A stretch of DNA of 64,000 nucleotides from positions 1 through 64,000 of the forward strand of contig NZ_RQFT01000003.1 in the NCBI RefSeq assembly GCF_004769525.1. Reading direction: 5' to 3'. The position numbers were made by a program, and so were the translations under genes. A model generated the notes under the pieces. It did no database searches. It was given only the letters and a program-made list of their open reading frames with translations, and was not told the DNA's origin. Below, piece after piece: positions 8,751-18,679 of the stretch. Every line of letters starts with the position of its first letter. Within the stretch, counting starts at the first letter, position 1. Source of the stretch: Leptospira bouyouniensis. GTDB lineage: Bacteria; Spirochaetota; Leptospiria; Leptospirales; Leptospiraceae.

Positions 8751-10499
8751 TTACGATAATTGTTTTTGCTTTGTTGTCGATTTTTTAACAGCACGTTTTG
8801 CTTGTTTGTACCCAATTGTTTTATCAAATCCACGCTTCACTTCAAACTTTAAAAATTGTATTTGTGAACTTCCTTTCGGAGGGATTAGGCTCATGGCTCG
8901 TTCCGACAATGCAGTGATGGTAAGACTTGGATTTACACCTAAATTCACGGTTAACATCGATGCATCACATACTCGCAAATTCTCATATCCAAATACTTTG
9001 TTTTCTAAATCGATAACTCCTTTTTCAGGGGATTCAGCCACAATACAACCACCCATGATATGACCTGTGACAGGCGCTGATAACAATGTTTCATTTAAGG
9101 AACTACGTGGGATTCCACCAACAATTTCTGCCAATTTACGCGTGAAAGCATTAGCAATCGGAATGTATGTAGGAGTTGGTTCTCCAGTGGAAAGTGTCGA
9201 TGTTAATGACCTTTGGAAAGGCCAAATGAATCGCCTCTTTCGAACCAGTCTTACACTATTATCTACAGTTTGCATCACAAGTAAGATGATCGAATTTTTT
9301 GCGAACCCAACTGGATTGTGAGCTTTTAAAAAATAAAGAGGGTGGCGTACCATTGTCCAAAAGTATTTTAGAGGTCTTGGAAATTTCCCTCCACCATCTG
9401 TCATCACACTTGCCATCACTCCAAAAAAATCTGAACCTTTAGAGTATCTCACTGGTTCAATATGAGTGTTTTCATCTGGGTGTACTGAAGATGTGATCGC
9501 AATCCCTCTAGAATAATCTGCATTATGACTTGCAGGAACTGTGACTGGTAAAACAGTTTCGCTATTGGTGCGAACTGTATCACCTAACTTCTCTGACAAT
9601 CGAATCATTTTATTTTCTTGTTGCATCTTAAGAAGTAAACCAACAGTTCCCATGACCCCAGCCGAAAGTACAACTTGGTTTGATCGAAACTTTTGTTTTG
9701 GATATCCGAACCATCCAGTTGTACTCTTTGTTTCTAATTCATATCCAAATTCGCCACTCGCTTCTGGATCAGGAATTCCTTTTGCATTGAGTGGAATGAG
9801 TGATGTTACCTTTGTTTCTGGTAAAATTACAGCACCTAACTTTTCTGCTAAGTATAAATAGTTTTTATCCAATGTATTTTTTGCATTGTGGCGGCAACCA
9901 ACCATACAACCTCCGCAGAAATTGCAAGGATCACGGTCTGGTCCATCTCCTTCAAAAAATGGATCCTTTGGATCTTTTTTATTTCCAAAATAAATGCCAA
10001 CGGGAGTTCTTCGGAATGTATCTTCTTTACCAAATGTTTTTGCTGTTTCTAATAATAAATGGTCAGGTTCCCATAATTGTGGATTTTCAGTTACACCTAA
10101 CATATGCTTTGCTACTTCGTAAAATGGTAACAACGCTTTTTCCCCACCCATCTTGGAATACAATGGTGAGTTTAAAACTTTAGAAGTAGGAACATACAAT
10201 GTACAAGCATATACGAGTGATCCACCACCAACTCCAGATCCGCTCACAAGTAAAAAATCGTTGAGTAAGTTGATCCTTTGGATTCCGTAAAAACCAAGTT
10301 TTGGCATCCATAAATACTTACGCAAACTCCAATTGGTTTTGGGAAAGTCAGTAGCTTTCCAACGTTTGCCAGATTCGATGACTAAAACTTTATATCCTTT
10401 CTGAGAAAGTCGATAGGCGGATACTGAACCACCAAATCCTGACCCAACGATGATCACGTCGAAATCAAATTTTTGTTCTTTTGGAAAGGTTTGTTCCAT
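8751..10499 (-). CDS. GMC-family FAD oxidoreductase (cholesterol-oxidase-like)
   Basis: The 582 residues begin with an FAD Rossmann motif, [19 protein letters not shown], followed by VLVIESG. A cysteine-rich insertion, [19 protein letters not shown], is typical of the GMC branch that includes cholesterol-oxidase-like enzymes. The C-terminal GMC signature area has GHIMGGC and [24 protein letters not shown]. These enzymes oxidise alcohols or sterols with FAD; the substrate here is unknown. The start ATG at 10499 is supported by AAGGAAA upstream. The last 25 residues are Lys-rich. It is followed at once by the ankyrin gene and is divergent from the DUF2804 gene. Confidence 0.85.
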   Translation of the reverse strand: MEQTFPKEQKFDFDVIIVGSGFGGSVSAYRLSQKGYKVLVIESGKRWKATDFPKTNWSLRKYLWMPKLGFYGIQRINLLNDFLLVSGSGVGGGSLVYACTLYVPTSKVLNSPLYSKMGGEKALLPFYEVAKHMLGVTENPQLWEPDHLLLETAKTFGKEDTFRRTPVGIYFGNKKDPKDPFFEGDGPDRDPCNFCGGCMVGCRHNAKNTLDKNYLYLAEKLGAVILPETKVTSLIPLNAKGIPDPEASGEFGYELETKSTTGWFGYPKQKFRSNQVVLSAGVMGTVGLLLKMQQENKMIRLSEKLGDTVRTNSETVLPVTVPASHNADYSRGIAITSSVHPDENTHIEPVRYSKGSDFFGVMASVMTDGGGKFPRPLKYFWTMVRHPLYFLKAHNPVGFAKNSIILLVMQTVDNSVRLVRKRRFIWPFQRSLTSTLSTGEPTPTYIPIANAFTRKLAEIVGGIPRSSLNETLLSAPVTGHIMGGCIVAESPEKGVIDLENKVFGYENLRVCDASMLTVNLGVNPSLTITALSERAMSLIPPKGSSQIQFLKFEVKRGFDKTIGYKQAKRAVKKSTTKQKQLS

Positions 10500-10630
10500 G
10501 GTTCGTTTTTCCTTGTTTGTGGAGAATTAGCGAATCCGATTCTTGGATTGAATTCATTTTCTGTCAATTCGCTCTTAGGAATTCTGAAAAAACTTCTGGT
10601 CGAAAGTTATGATTGGTTTTGAATCGGTTC

Positions 10631-11662
10631 ATGCCTGAGATCAAAAAACAAATCCCATTATTAAACCCAGATGGAACCATTACAGAAGAAGGTTGGGCAC
10701 GTTCACCGCTTTGGACTTATAACCGAGAAAATATTGCCGCATCGAAACTTCGGATCAAAGAATGGGATTATTATTCAATTCTCTCACCTACAAAAGAATT
10801 TGGAATCACATTAACTGCGTCTGACTTGGGTTATGCGGGTCTATTTGCGATTTGTTTTTTGGATTTTAAAAAAGGAATCTTCCAACAAATTGATACTTTA
10901 TCTGTCTTTCCCTTGGGAAAAACTGGATTTCCAAAAGTGAATGATCTTGGTGTAGTCTCTTTCCAAGACAAAAAATTACACTTACGTTTTGAAACAAAAG
11001 ATGGTAAACGTACGTTAGAATTCGGATCAGACCAATTCTTAGCACCCGATGGTTCCAAAGGAATCCAAGGAAAAATTGAACTCTGGGAACCGAAAATGGA
11101 TACGATGAACATCGCAACCTCTTGGAAAGAAAATCGAAAGGCCTTTTATTATAATACCAAAATCAATTGTATGCCTGCCGGGGGCCAAGTTAGCGTTGGA
11201 AATACTAAGTACCAGTTCGATGCAAAGACCGACTTTGGTGCGTTAGATTGGGGAAGGGGGGTTTGGACATACAAAAATCGTTGGTATTGGGGTTCTGTAT
11301 CTGCATGGATTGGCGAAAAACCTTTTGGACTCAACTTGGGGTATGGGTTTTCAGATCGAACACCTGCTTCTGAAAATGTGATTTTATATGATGGAAAAAT
11401 CCACAAACTCGATGAAGTAAAATTTATCATTAATACAAACGATTATATGGCACCTTGGAAATTCCAATCGAATGACAATCGTTTGGATTTGGATTTTAAA
11501 CCAATCGTGGATCGAAACTCGTATATGAATTTTCTCATCATTAAAACTATCCAACACCAAGTGTTTGGAACATTTAATGGAACAGTCGTTTTGGATGATG
11601 GGAAAAAAATCAAACTTGAGAACGTACTTGGGTTTGCCGAAGACGTCCTCAATCATTATTAG
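10631..11662 (+). CDS. DUF2804 family protein
   Basis: The sequence matches the DUF2804 pattern: LLNPDG..TEEGWARSPLWTYNRENI near the N-terminus, then DYYSI and TASDLGYAGL. The middle has WKENRKAFYYNTKINCMPAGG, and TDFGALDWGRGVWTYKNRWY is the most conserved stretch. Function is unknown for the family; the fold is probably beta-rich. The ATG at 10631 is chosen because it gives the normal family N-terminus; a TTG at 10613 is in frame and would add six residues. Neither has a strong Shine-Dalgarno. It is divergently arranged with the GMC oxidoreductase. Confidence 0.8.
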   Translation: MPEIKKQIPLLNPDGTITEEGWARSPLWTYNRENIAASKLRIKEWDYYSILSPTKEFGITLTASDLGYAGLFAICFLDFKKGIFQQIDTLSVFPLGKTGFPKVNDLGVVSFQDKKLHLRFETKDGKRTLEFGSDQFLAPDGSKGIQGKIELWEPKMDTMNIATSWKENRKAFYYNTKINCMPAGGQVSVGNTKYQFDAKTDFGALDWGRGVWTYKNRWYWGSVSAWIGEKPFGLNLGYGFSDRTPASENVILYDGKIHKLDEVKFIINTNDYMAPWKFQSNDNRLDLDFKPIVDRNSYMNFLIIKTIQHQVFGTFNGTVVLDDGKKIKLENVLGFAEDVLNHY

Positions 11663-11670
11663 TGCAAATC

Positions 11671-11706
11671 AATGTCTTTGGATGTATGTTTAGATCCAAA
11701 GACATT
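11671..11706. terminator. hairpin between convergent genes
   Basis: A 13-bp perfect stem (11671-11683 with 11694-11706, core TGTCTTTGGAT) and a 10-nt loop lie between the convergent DUF2804 and RND genes, 9 bp after the former stop. The flanking T-runs are short, so termination may be partial. Position and symmetry suit a two-way terminator. Confidence 0.6.
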
Positions 11707-11733
11707 TAAATCCAAAGAAACTGAATTAAAAAT

Positions 11734-14700
11734 TTAAGCTCTTTTTTTAAGTTTGTAATACGCAGAAAAACTAGCTGGAATAAAGATCAATGACCCAAAG
11801 GTTCCAAATCCAAGTCCCCAAGCGAGGGACAATGTCATTGGAATGAGTAGTGGGTCCGAACCTCCAATGGCATATGCCGTTGGAATCATCCCTGCCATAG
11901 TTGTCATCGTAGTCACGAGGATGGGACGAAAGCGTTCTGATGAAGCAGTAATGAGAGATTCCAAGAGACCTTCTCCCCTTGATTGGAATTCTTCAATTGT
12001 ATCAACTAACACAATTGAGGCGTTCACGATCACACCTGCGAGTCCTATGATTCCAATCATTGCAAGAAAACTAAGTGCTTTTCCTGAGATCAAAAATCCA
12101 AAAACCACACCAACAAATCCCAATGGAATCGAAAGTAATATCAAAACAGGTTTTTTGATACTGTTAAAGATAATCGCAAGGATGGCAAAAATTCCAAAAA
12201 ATGCTAATACGCCGGCAACTAACAAAGAAACCATTGATTTTGCTGTTTCTTCTTGTTCCCCACGAAATTTGATTTTGTAACCTGGGTATTTTTTACCAAT
12301 ATTGCCAAACTCATCCACGATTTTTCCATTTACGATGGAAGAACTTGTGATGGCTTCATTCACATCGGCAAGGACTGTGATGGCTTTTTCGTAATCGTTA
12401 TGGTATAGAGCTTCGATTCCCTGTACTGTTGTTTTTGTTGTGACTGCTGTAATCGGAGTTAGGAGACCAAATTTATTGGAGATCCGAATGGAATCTAAAT
12501 CTTCAATCCCATCTCGGAATCGATCATCATTTTGGATGATGATCCTAACTTCATCTTTTCCTTTTCGAAGGTTGGATGCTTCCAGTCCTTCCATTGCTGT
12601 TCTCACATAATACGCTGTAATTTCTGTATCAATGCCTGTGATAGCAGAAGCAGTATCTTTCACTCGGATTTGGATTTCTTCTCTACCAGGTTTGTAATCA
12701 TCATTGATATTGATGACACCTTCTTGTTTTCGTAAGAAATCCTGCATTTCATTGGATATTTGTTTTAACGTTTTATAATCACGACCTTCGATGGCAACGG
12801 TCACTGCGGCTCCAATCGGAGGACCGTTCACAACCAAATCCACCATAACAGAGATGGCATTTGGCAATTTTTTAAGATCTGGCTCAAGTTCTCCAAAGAT
12901 TTCTTGGGCCGTTCTTTTTCGTTCCGTTTCAGGTACTAAAATAATCTGAGCCATTCCTAACTGTTCCCCAATCCTTGTGAGTGGATCAGTTGGGTCTGTT
13001 TGTTGGATTCCAATTTTTAGAATTACGCTTTGTACTTCAGATTTTGGAATCTTATTCAGAATCGGTTGGAAGTATTGCAGCTGTTTTGCGGTCTCTTGGG
13101 CTGAAAAGTCAGGAGGAAATTCAGCTCTCACTAAAACATAATCAATCCCTTCTTTCGGAAACAGATTAAAATTCATGAGCCCAACGAGTCCACAGGAAGA
13201 TAAAAAGACAATCAGGATACAACCTAGGGCAAGAAAAGGTCTTGCTACCACTTTTGTGATGAAGTTTGTAAATTTTGTTTTTAAAGATTCAAACCCATTT
13301 TCTAAGGCAGAACGAAATCGTTCTCTCTGTTTGGATCTTTTTTTAGGTTCATTAGATGTAAACTGAGCATATCTTACTGGTAACAATAAAAAGGATTCAA
13401 ATAGAGATAATGTGAGTGCCACGATCACCATAAAAGGAATTTGCCAAATGAATTTCCCCATGATTCCAGACATAAATGCCATTGGCAAAAATGCAGCAAC
13501 AGTTGTTAAATAAGAGCCTATGATAGGAACAAACAGTTCACTCGCACCGAGAACGGCTGCTTCTCTAGAATCATAATTTTTGGACCTATACTTATAGATA
13601 TTTTCCGATATGATGATACTATTATCAACGAGCATCCCGAGTGAAATGATGATCCCAAGCATTGAAACTAAGTTAAAAGATACATCAAAGATTGGAAATG
13701 CAATCGTTGCAGCAAATAAGGTGAGTGGCAAAGAGATACTTGTTAAAAGTGAATCTTTAAAACTAAAAAATAGAATCAAAACCACTACTACCAAAAACAA
13801 ACCTTGTAATGAGTTCGTGATCACTACATCCAATCGTTTTAGTGCTCGCGCCCCTTCGTTGTTTAGTTCCGTAAATTGAATGTTAGCTGGAATTTGTTTT
13901 TTTAATTCTGCAATTCTACCCTGTACAGCTTCCACTGTACGAATGATGTCAGCACTATCTTTTTTGATGATTTGAAGCACATAGGCTGGTTCCCCATTGA
14001 CGACCGCAAGTACTCTAGGTCTTTCATAGGTATCTTTTACGTTTGCAACTTGGGATAATAATATGGTATTCCCCGTTTCATTCGAACGGATCGGGATATT
14101 TTTGATATCATTGATTTCATTGATCTCCCCTGTCACACGAATGTCTTGTGTGATAGGTCTTAAAAATGATCCAGCGGGTACACTAATATTTCGTTTGGAG
14201 ATGGCATTGATGATATCTGCAAATCCAATGGTGTATCTTTTTTTAAGGTCGGGATCAACACGGATACGCCATTCTTCTTTCCGTTTCCCGAAAGCATCAA
14301 CACGCGAAACTCCAGAAACCTTGCGCATTTCATCTTCGATGAATCGACCCATCTCTTGTAATTCCATCTCATCCATCGCACCATGGATTGCGATTTCCAA
14401 AACAGGGAAGTTGGAACTTTTTTGTTCCGTTACAATAGGTCTGTCTTTTACCTGAGTTGGTAAATTTGTCACTCGGTCTACCGCACGACGGATATCATTC
14501 ACAACTCCATCGGGATTATTGTGTTCCAAATCAATTTTGATACTGATATCGGATTCCGAGTTTCGAGAAATCGAACGAACAGAATCGAGTCCCTCTACTT
14601 CGCGTAACTTCTCTTCAATGGGAATCGTAACTTTTTTTTCCACATCCACAGGACTTGCACCCGGGTAAACCGTGAGAACTCTCACTTGTCGAAAATTCAC

Positions 14701-14820
14701 ACGGGGGAAAGCTTCTCGTTTCATCGAAAGCACGGAGATAATGCCGGCGAGAAATAAAAAGATAAAGACTAGGTTTGCAACTAGTGGTTTATAAACAAAA
14801 AAATGGATGACTTTTCTCAT
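11734..14820 (-). CDS. RND-family efflux transporter permease (AcrB/HAE-like)
   Basis: The 1028 residues have the RND layout: one N-terminal transmembrane helix, a porter loop (YPGASPVDVEKKVTIPIEEKL, then DLEHNNPDGVVNDIRRAVD), six helices, a second porter loop and six helices ending YYKLKKRA. Such pumps use the proton gradient to export drugs, lipids or metals, usually with a membrane-fusion protein and an outer-membrane channel. Neither partner is beside it. In helix 4 the usual Asp-Asp pair is Asp399-Asn400 (LVDNSIII). In helix 10 the position of the AcrB relay Lys is hydrophobic (AGVIVNASIVLVD). Both occur in other RND subfamilies, but they point away from AcrB itself. A palindrome sits just upstream. 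Confidence 0.9.
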   Translation of the reverse strand: MRKVIHFFVYKPLVANLVFIFLFLAGIISVLSMKREAFPRVNFRQVRVLTVYPGASPVDVEKKVTIPIEEKLREVEGLDSVRSISRNSESDISIKIDLEHNNPDGVVNDIRRAVDRVTNLPTQVKDRPIVTEQKSSNFPVLEIAIHGAMDEMELQEMGRFIEDEMRKVSGVSRVDAFGKRKEEWRIRVDPDLKKRYTIGFADIINAISKRNISVPAGSFLRPITQDIRVTGEINEINDIKNIPIRSNETGNTILLSQVANVKDTYERPRVLAVVNGEPAYVLQIIKKDSADIIRTVEAVQGRIAELKKQIPANIQFTELNNEGARALKRLDVVITNSLQGLFLVVVVLILFFSFKDSLLTSISLPLTLFAATIAFPIFDVSFNLVSMLGIIISLGMLVDNSIIISENIYKYRSKNYDSREAAVLGASELFVPIIGSYLTTVAAFLPMAFMSGIMGKFIWQIPFMVIVALTLSLFESFLLLPVRYAQFTSNEPKKRSKQRERFRSALENGFESLKTKFTNFITKVVARPFLALGCILIVFLSSCGLVGLMNFNLFPKEGIDYVLVRAEFPPDFSAQETAKQLQYFQPILNKIPKSEVQSVILKIGIQQTDPTDPLTRIGEQLGMAQIILVPETERKRTAQEIFGELEPDLKKLPNAISVMVDLVVNGPPIGAAVTVAIEGRDYKTLKQISNEMQDFLRKQEGVININDDYKPGREEIQIRVKDTASAITGIDTEITAYYVRTAMEGLEASNLRKGKDEVRIIIQNDDRFRDGIEDLDSIRISNKFGLLTPITAVTTKTTVQGIEALYHNDYEKAITVLADVNEAITSSSIVNGKIVDEFGNIGKKYPGYKIKFRGEQEETAKSMVSLLVAGVLAFFGIFAILAIIFNSIKKPVLILLSIPLGFVGVVFGFLISGKALSFLAMIGIIGLAGVIVNASIVLVDTIEEFQSRGEGLLESLITASSERFRPILVTTMTTMAGMIPTAYAIGGSDPLLIPMTLSLAWGLGFGTFGSLIFIPASFSAYYKLKKRA

Positions 14821-14848
14821 ATTATGACTTCGGTTTTTTAGAATTTAA

Positions 14849-14872
14849 CATCTTGACTAGTGAGTCAAGATG
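14849..14872. promoter_or_regulatory. perfect 10+4+10 palindrome upstream of RND gene (candidate operator)
   Basis: Arms CATCTTGACT (14849-14858) and AGTCAAGATG (14863-14872) flank four bases. It ends 29 bp 5' of the RND start and 10 bp after the stop of the upstream gene. The core TTGACT-N4-AGTCAA resembles TetR-family operators and on the minus strand includes a TTGACT -35-like hexamer. The alternative is a terminator for the FrnE-like gene, but the T-run is poor. Confidence 0.5.
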
Positions 14873-14882
14873 ATTCGGAAAC

Positions 14883-15557
14883 TTATTGACCCTTATTTTC
14901 GGATTCACGTTCTTTTATGACAGTTTCGATGACTTCTACAAAGACAGAAATCTCCTGCGCACCACTCACAGCATATTTGCCACCAATGATGAAATAAGGA
15001 ACCCCACTAATTCCATTTTGATGGTAGTATTGGATTTCTTGTTGGATTTCTTTTTTTAAATTGGTATCGGAATATACGGCTTCAAACTTATTTCTATCTT
15101 TATAAACAGGTTCTGTTACTCCCCAAACCACTTCCTTATCTGAAAGGTCTAATGCACCTTCAAAATTGGCAGCAAAAAATCTCTCTACTAAGTTTTGTTG
15201 TTCTTCCAATGAAGGTAGGGCTGCAACTAGTGCATGTAATACCAAGGTATTGGTAGCTTTTGGAATGTTTTGGAACTGAAAGTTGATTCCAACTTCTTTC
15301 CCAATATCACCTAAACGTTTCCAAGCGCCATCCAATCGATCCAAACTTCCAAATTTTTGTGTTAGGTGTAATTTGTAATCAATTCCTTCCTCTGGAATTT
15401 CAGGTGAAAGTTGGAATGGTCGCCAACGGACTTCGGGAGTGATGGTATTCCCTACCTGCTCGAGTGCCTTTTCTAATTTTTTTTTGCCAACATAACACCA
15501 GGGACAGGCTACATCGGAAACGATATCGATTGGAAAAACTTCAGAGTTGGTTGACAT
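14883..15557 (-). CDS. DsbA-family thioredoxin-fold oxidoreductase (FrnE-like)
   Basis: The 224 residues have the FrnE/2-hydroxychromene isomerase-like DsbA layout. The redox motif CPWC is at 18-21, VGKKKLEKAL follows, a helical insert occupies the middle, and the cis-proline region is ISGVPYFIIGGKYAVSGAQ near the C-terminus. There is no signal peptide, so it is probably cytoplasmic, as for FrnE. FrnE proteins act in thiol-disulfide exchange and oxidative-stress tolerance. It is divergent, across about 52 bp, from the Acg-type nitroreductase, another redox protein. Confidence 0.9.
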   Translation of the reverse strand: MSTNSEVFPIDIVSDVACPWCYVGKKKLEKALEQVGNTITPEVRWRPFQLSPEIPEEGIDYKLHLTQKFGSLDRLDGAWKRLGDIGKEVGINFQFQNIPKATNTLVLHALVAALPSLEEQQNLVERFFAANFEGALDLSDKEVVWGVTEPVYKDRNKFEAVYSDTNLKKEIQQEIQYYHQNGISGVPYFIIGGKYAVSGAQEISVFVEVIETVIKERESENKGQ

Positions 15558-15609
15558 TTTAATTTAGACTCCGATTCATTAGGGGAGTGATTCAATATCC
15601 AGGAAAAAG

Positions 15610-16794
15610 ATGAAACTTAACAGAGAAAGTTTTTTAAAAAAAAGTTTGGCATTTGGTAGCCTGATTTCATTCACTTCGATACAAAAAAATCTCTATGCTT
15701 TTGGCAGCGAAGAGAACAAAAAGCACAGGGAAAACCCAATCGCTTATGCAGAATCACTGGGTTATAAAAACCCAATCGATCAAATTTTACTCACAGCCAT
15801 CCTTGCGCCTAATTCACACAATTCACAACCCTGGAAATTCAAAAAAATATCTGATTTTGAGTTTTATCTTTTTGGAGATGAAAAAAAACAATTACCTGAG
15901 ATTGATCCAATCAATCGTCAATTTTACCATACCCAAGGTTGTTTTTTAGAATTATGCCACCTAACAGCGGATTCACTTATGTTTGATACAATCATCAAAC
16001 TATTCCCAAATGGGAAACCTTCTCCAAAAACTTTTTCAAAACTACCAATAGCAAAAGTAACCATCCAACCCAAGACTAAATGTGTTCACGATTTTATATT
16101 TTCAGGTGTGAGCCAAAGAAGGATGAATCGGTCTGTTTATACAGGTGAACTTTTAACAAATGAAGAATTAGAAAGTTTACATTCCTTTGCAAAACCTTTT
16201 AGAAGCCAAATCCAATGGACAAATGATCCAATTAAACTTAGCACCATATTGCCAGTATTAGAAAATGCATTTGCCATGGAAACTAATCGATATGTCTCCA
16301 ACGAACTCAATCGAAAATGGTTTCGTTTGAGTGAAACATCGATGATAGAGAACCGAGATGGATTGACATTAGAGGCTAATGGACTGTCTGGAATCAAACT
16401 TTGGTTTGCAAAAAAGTTTTTTGTGGATCTATCGAAAGAAGTTTGGCATTCGGATGATTCGAAACAGGCAGCGATTGGTATGTTTTCATCGCAAGTACAT
16501 TCAGCGAAAGCTTTAGTCTTTTTTATCTCAGAAGGAAAGGATGAGGAAACCACTTGGATAGAGACAGGCCGAGACTTCATGCGCTACACTCTTTCCTGTG
16601 CAGTGAAACAAATTGCCTTTCATACCATGAACCAAGCTGTTGAAGATTATCAAGAGAGTCGTGTTTTTACAAAACAACTAAAACAAATTTTACAACTGAA
16701 ACCAAACCAAGAAATCCAATTGATCGCAAGGCTTGGTAGAAGTTCCTACCGATTTGATTCATACAGAAGGGATCTAAAAAGTTTTTTGATTTAG
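15610..16794 (+). CDS. Acg-type nitroreductase-fold protein with signal-like N-terminus
   Basis: The 394 residues resemble the Acg family, a double nitroreductase fold with FMN. Visible elements are AILAPNSHNSQPWKFK near residue 60-75, RRMNRSVYTGE, and the C-terminal AVKQIAFHTMNQAVED and LIARLGRS. The N-terminus NRESFLKKSLAFGSLIS looks like a Tat signal but lacks the twin arginine, so export is uncertain. Acg proteins in actinobacteria may sequester flavin rather than reduce substrates. It shares a short divergent control region with the FrnE-like gene. Confidence 0.75.
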   Translation: MKLNRESFLKKSLAFGSLISFTSIQKNLYAFGSEENKKHRENPIAYAESLGYKNPIDQILLTAILAPNSHNSQPWKFKKISDFEFYLFGDEKKQLPEIDPINRQFYHTQGCFLELCHLTADSLMFDTIIKLFPNGKPSPKTFSKLPIAKVTIQPKTKCVHDFIFSGVSQRRMNRSVYTGELLTNEELESLHSFAKPFRSQIQWTNDPIKLSTILPVLENAFAMETNRYVSNELNRKWFRLSETSMIENRDGLTLEANGLSGIKLWFAKKFFVDLSKEVWHSDDSKQAAIGMFSSQVHSAKALVFFISEGKDEETTWIETGRDFMRYTLSCAVKQIAFHTMNQAVEDYQESRVFTKQLKQILQLKPNQEIQLIARLGRSSYRFDSYRRDLKSFLI

Positions 16795-16829
16795 ATTCTT
16801 TAAAGTTTGTTTAGATTGAAAGGGATTGA

Positions 16830-17639
16830 TTATTTTTTTGAAAGATCAGGAAACTGAAGTTCACCGACGGATTCAAAAGCTGGTTTTGAAAACAAATAAC
16901 CTTGGTACAAATTGATTCCCATATCGACTAAAACTTTTAGTTCCTCGATAGTTTCTACACCTTCTGCAATGACAGAGATACCAATCTCTCGACAAACACC
17001 TGCTATTGCTTTTGTCAACTTTTGTGCCACAGAGTTAATATGTATATTACGTATGAGTTCCATATCCAATTTGATGATATCAGGTTGGAACTTTGCAAGT
17101 AAATTGAGTCCTGAATACCCAGATCCAAAATCATCAATCGCTGTTAAAAAACCGTACTTTTGGTAAGCTTTAAATATATTGATAATATGGTTGTGGTCTT
17201 GGACTTCTTCACCTTCTGTTAATTCAAAAACCAAGCGGTTCAAAGGAAAATTGTATTCTCTACTTGCTTCCAATGTCGTGCGGATGCATGTTTCTGGTTG
17301 GTACACAGCATTTGGTAAAAAGTTAATATTAAGTAAGGCTGGAATTTGGATTTGGCTTGCGAGTTGGATTGCTTTGATCCGACAAGACTGATCAAATTGG
17401 TATCGGTTGGTTTGGTTTACCTTTGAAAGAATGGAATACGCCGATTCTCCTTTGGTCCCACGAACCAAAGCTTCATGTGAGTAAATTTTCTTTTGGTTCC
17501 AATCAACAATGGGTTGGAACGCCATTGAAAATGAAAAATCCAAACCTGCCCCACTACGGCATTCGGCACAACTATACAACTTTGGTACTTTTCCATTGGG
17601 TGTATCTACTAATTGTGCTTCAGGAAAACTTGGCTTCAT
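16830..17639 (-). CDS. EAL-domain cyclic-di-GMP phosphodiesterase
   Basis: The 269 residues are almost all EAL domain. EALVRG supplies the signature. The catalytic and metal-binding positions are kept: the Asn in NINFLP, the Glu in FELTEGE, DDFGSGYSG, IKLD and VIAEGVET. An active phosphodiesterase that hydrolyses c-di-GMP to pGpG is therefore likely. The N-terminal 30 residues carry a CAEC pair, a possible metal or redox site. No transmembrane or other sensor domain is present, so input must come through that short segment or a partner. Confidence 0.92.
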   Translation of the reverse strand: MKPSFPEAQLVDTPNGKVPKLYSCAECRSGAGLDFSFSMAFQPIVDWNQKKIYSHEALVRGTKGESAYSILSKVNQTNRYQFDQSCRIKAIQLASQIQIPALLNINFLPNAVYQPETCIRTTLEASREYNFPLNRLVFELTEGEEVQDHNHIINIFKAYQKYGFLTAIDDFGSGYSGLNLLAKFQPDIIKLDMELIRNIHINSVAQKLTKAIAGVCREIGISVIAEGVETIEELKVLVDMGINLYQGYLFSKPAFESVGELQFPDLSKK

Positions 17640-17696
17640 GTTTTTCGGTTACCCAATTTAGACGATCGGTCAAAGATTGCAACTTAGTTTTCAGAA

Positions 17697-18674
17697 TTAA
17701 AATTTTGGTAGTTTAGCGACTAAATACCATACCACAACTAAAAATTGAAAGAAAGAAGTAACAAGTAAAATGGTATATGGTTTTGCTTTCACTGCCTTAA
17801 GAGAACCAATCCTTGCACCAAAAATTCCTCCGAAACTTCCAATGAGAGCAAGTTCCCAATGTAATTTTCCTAACAATAGAAATTGAACCGTGGTTCCAAA
17901 AGAAGTTAAGAAGATTCCTAAAAACGATGTAGCAACTGCCTCTACAGGACTCATACGAAAATAATAAACAAATAATGGAACTGCTAAAAATCCACCACCG
18001 ATTCCAAATAGAGAAGAAAACATCCCAAAAAAAACTCCAACGAGTAAAACGATGGAGATAGATTTTTTAGAAAAACGAAACTGATCGTCATGGTTTTTGT
18101 CATTTATGATTGATTCATTCGGATTTGGACCAACCAAATTGGTTCGTTTTTCAGAGTTCTGTAGTTTTGTATTCGGTTCTGAATTGAGGATAGGCAATGA
18201 TTCGTAATATCGTTTGCGTTTTTTTAGTGAGGTGATCAAATTATAAGTCGCAAGGATTCCCAAAAAAATCGTAAACACAAACATATAAACAAATTCAGAA
18301 AGTGGAATCCCATAATACAGTTGTTTACCGAGAGCTGTATCTTCAAACCTCCCAAAAGCAAACGCAGTATATTGGGCTGTAGGAATGGAAGTAAGGAGTA
18401 AAACAAACCCTTTTTTCCATCGGATTTTGTTGTTCTTATAATACACATAGAGTCCGGACAAAGCTGATACAGGCATTTGAGCGAGTGAGACAGCTACGGC
18501 TTGCACTGCAGTTAAATGGAAAAAACTATGAAAGAAGGGAGTATAAATAAAACCTCCCCCGAGGCCGAGGAAGGAAGCTAGATAACCAACAAAAAAACCC
18601 ACTCCAAAAACAACGAATATGCCGGGCCAAAAACCCCAAACAAATTCATGGAAGATTTGAAAATGCAGATCCAA
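17697..18674 (-). CDS. TauE/SafE-family sulfite exporter-like permease
   Basis: The 325 residues have two homologous halves of membrane helices, each with the family motif: GLGGGFIYTPFF about 40 residues in and GIGGGFLAVPLF in the second half. Each motif is followed by a V.A...S segment (VQAVAVSLAQ and VEAVATSFLG). A charged cytoplasmic linker of about 50 residues joins them. Members export sulfite, sulfoacetate or other organosulfur anions; the substrate cannot be told here. It is the last gene of a run with a small lipoprotein and a CPxC protein. Confidence 0.88.
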   Translation of the reverse strand: MDLHFQIFHEFVWGFWPGIFVVFGVGFFVGYLASFLGLGGGFIYTPFFHSFFHLTAVQAVAVSLAQMPVSALSGLYVYYKNNKIRWKKGFVLLLTSIPTAQYTAFAFGRFEDTALGKQLYYGIPLSEFVYMFVFTIFLGILATYNLITSLKKRKRYYESLPILNSEPNTKLQNSEKRTNLVGPNPNESIINDKNHDDQFRFSKKSISIVLLVGVFFGMFSSLFGIGGGFLAVPLFVYYFRMSPVEAVATSFLGIFLTSFGTTVQFLLLGKLHWELALIGSFGGIFGARIGSLKAVKAKPYTILLVTSFFQFLVVVWYLVAKLPKF

Positions 18675-18679
18675 GGGAA

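Noticed and set aside
11843..12280. 145-codon plus-strand frame inside the RND gene
   Set aside because: Antisense to a well-supported RND domain, with no ribosome site and a Thr/Ile/Pro-rich shadow composition.
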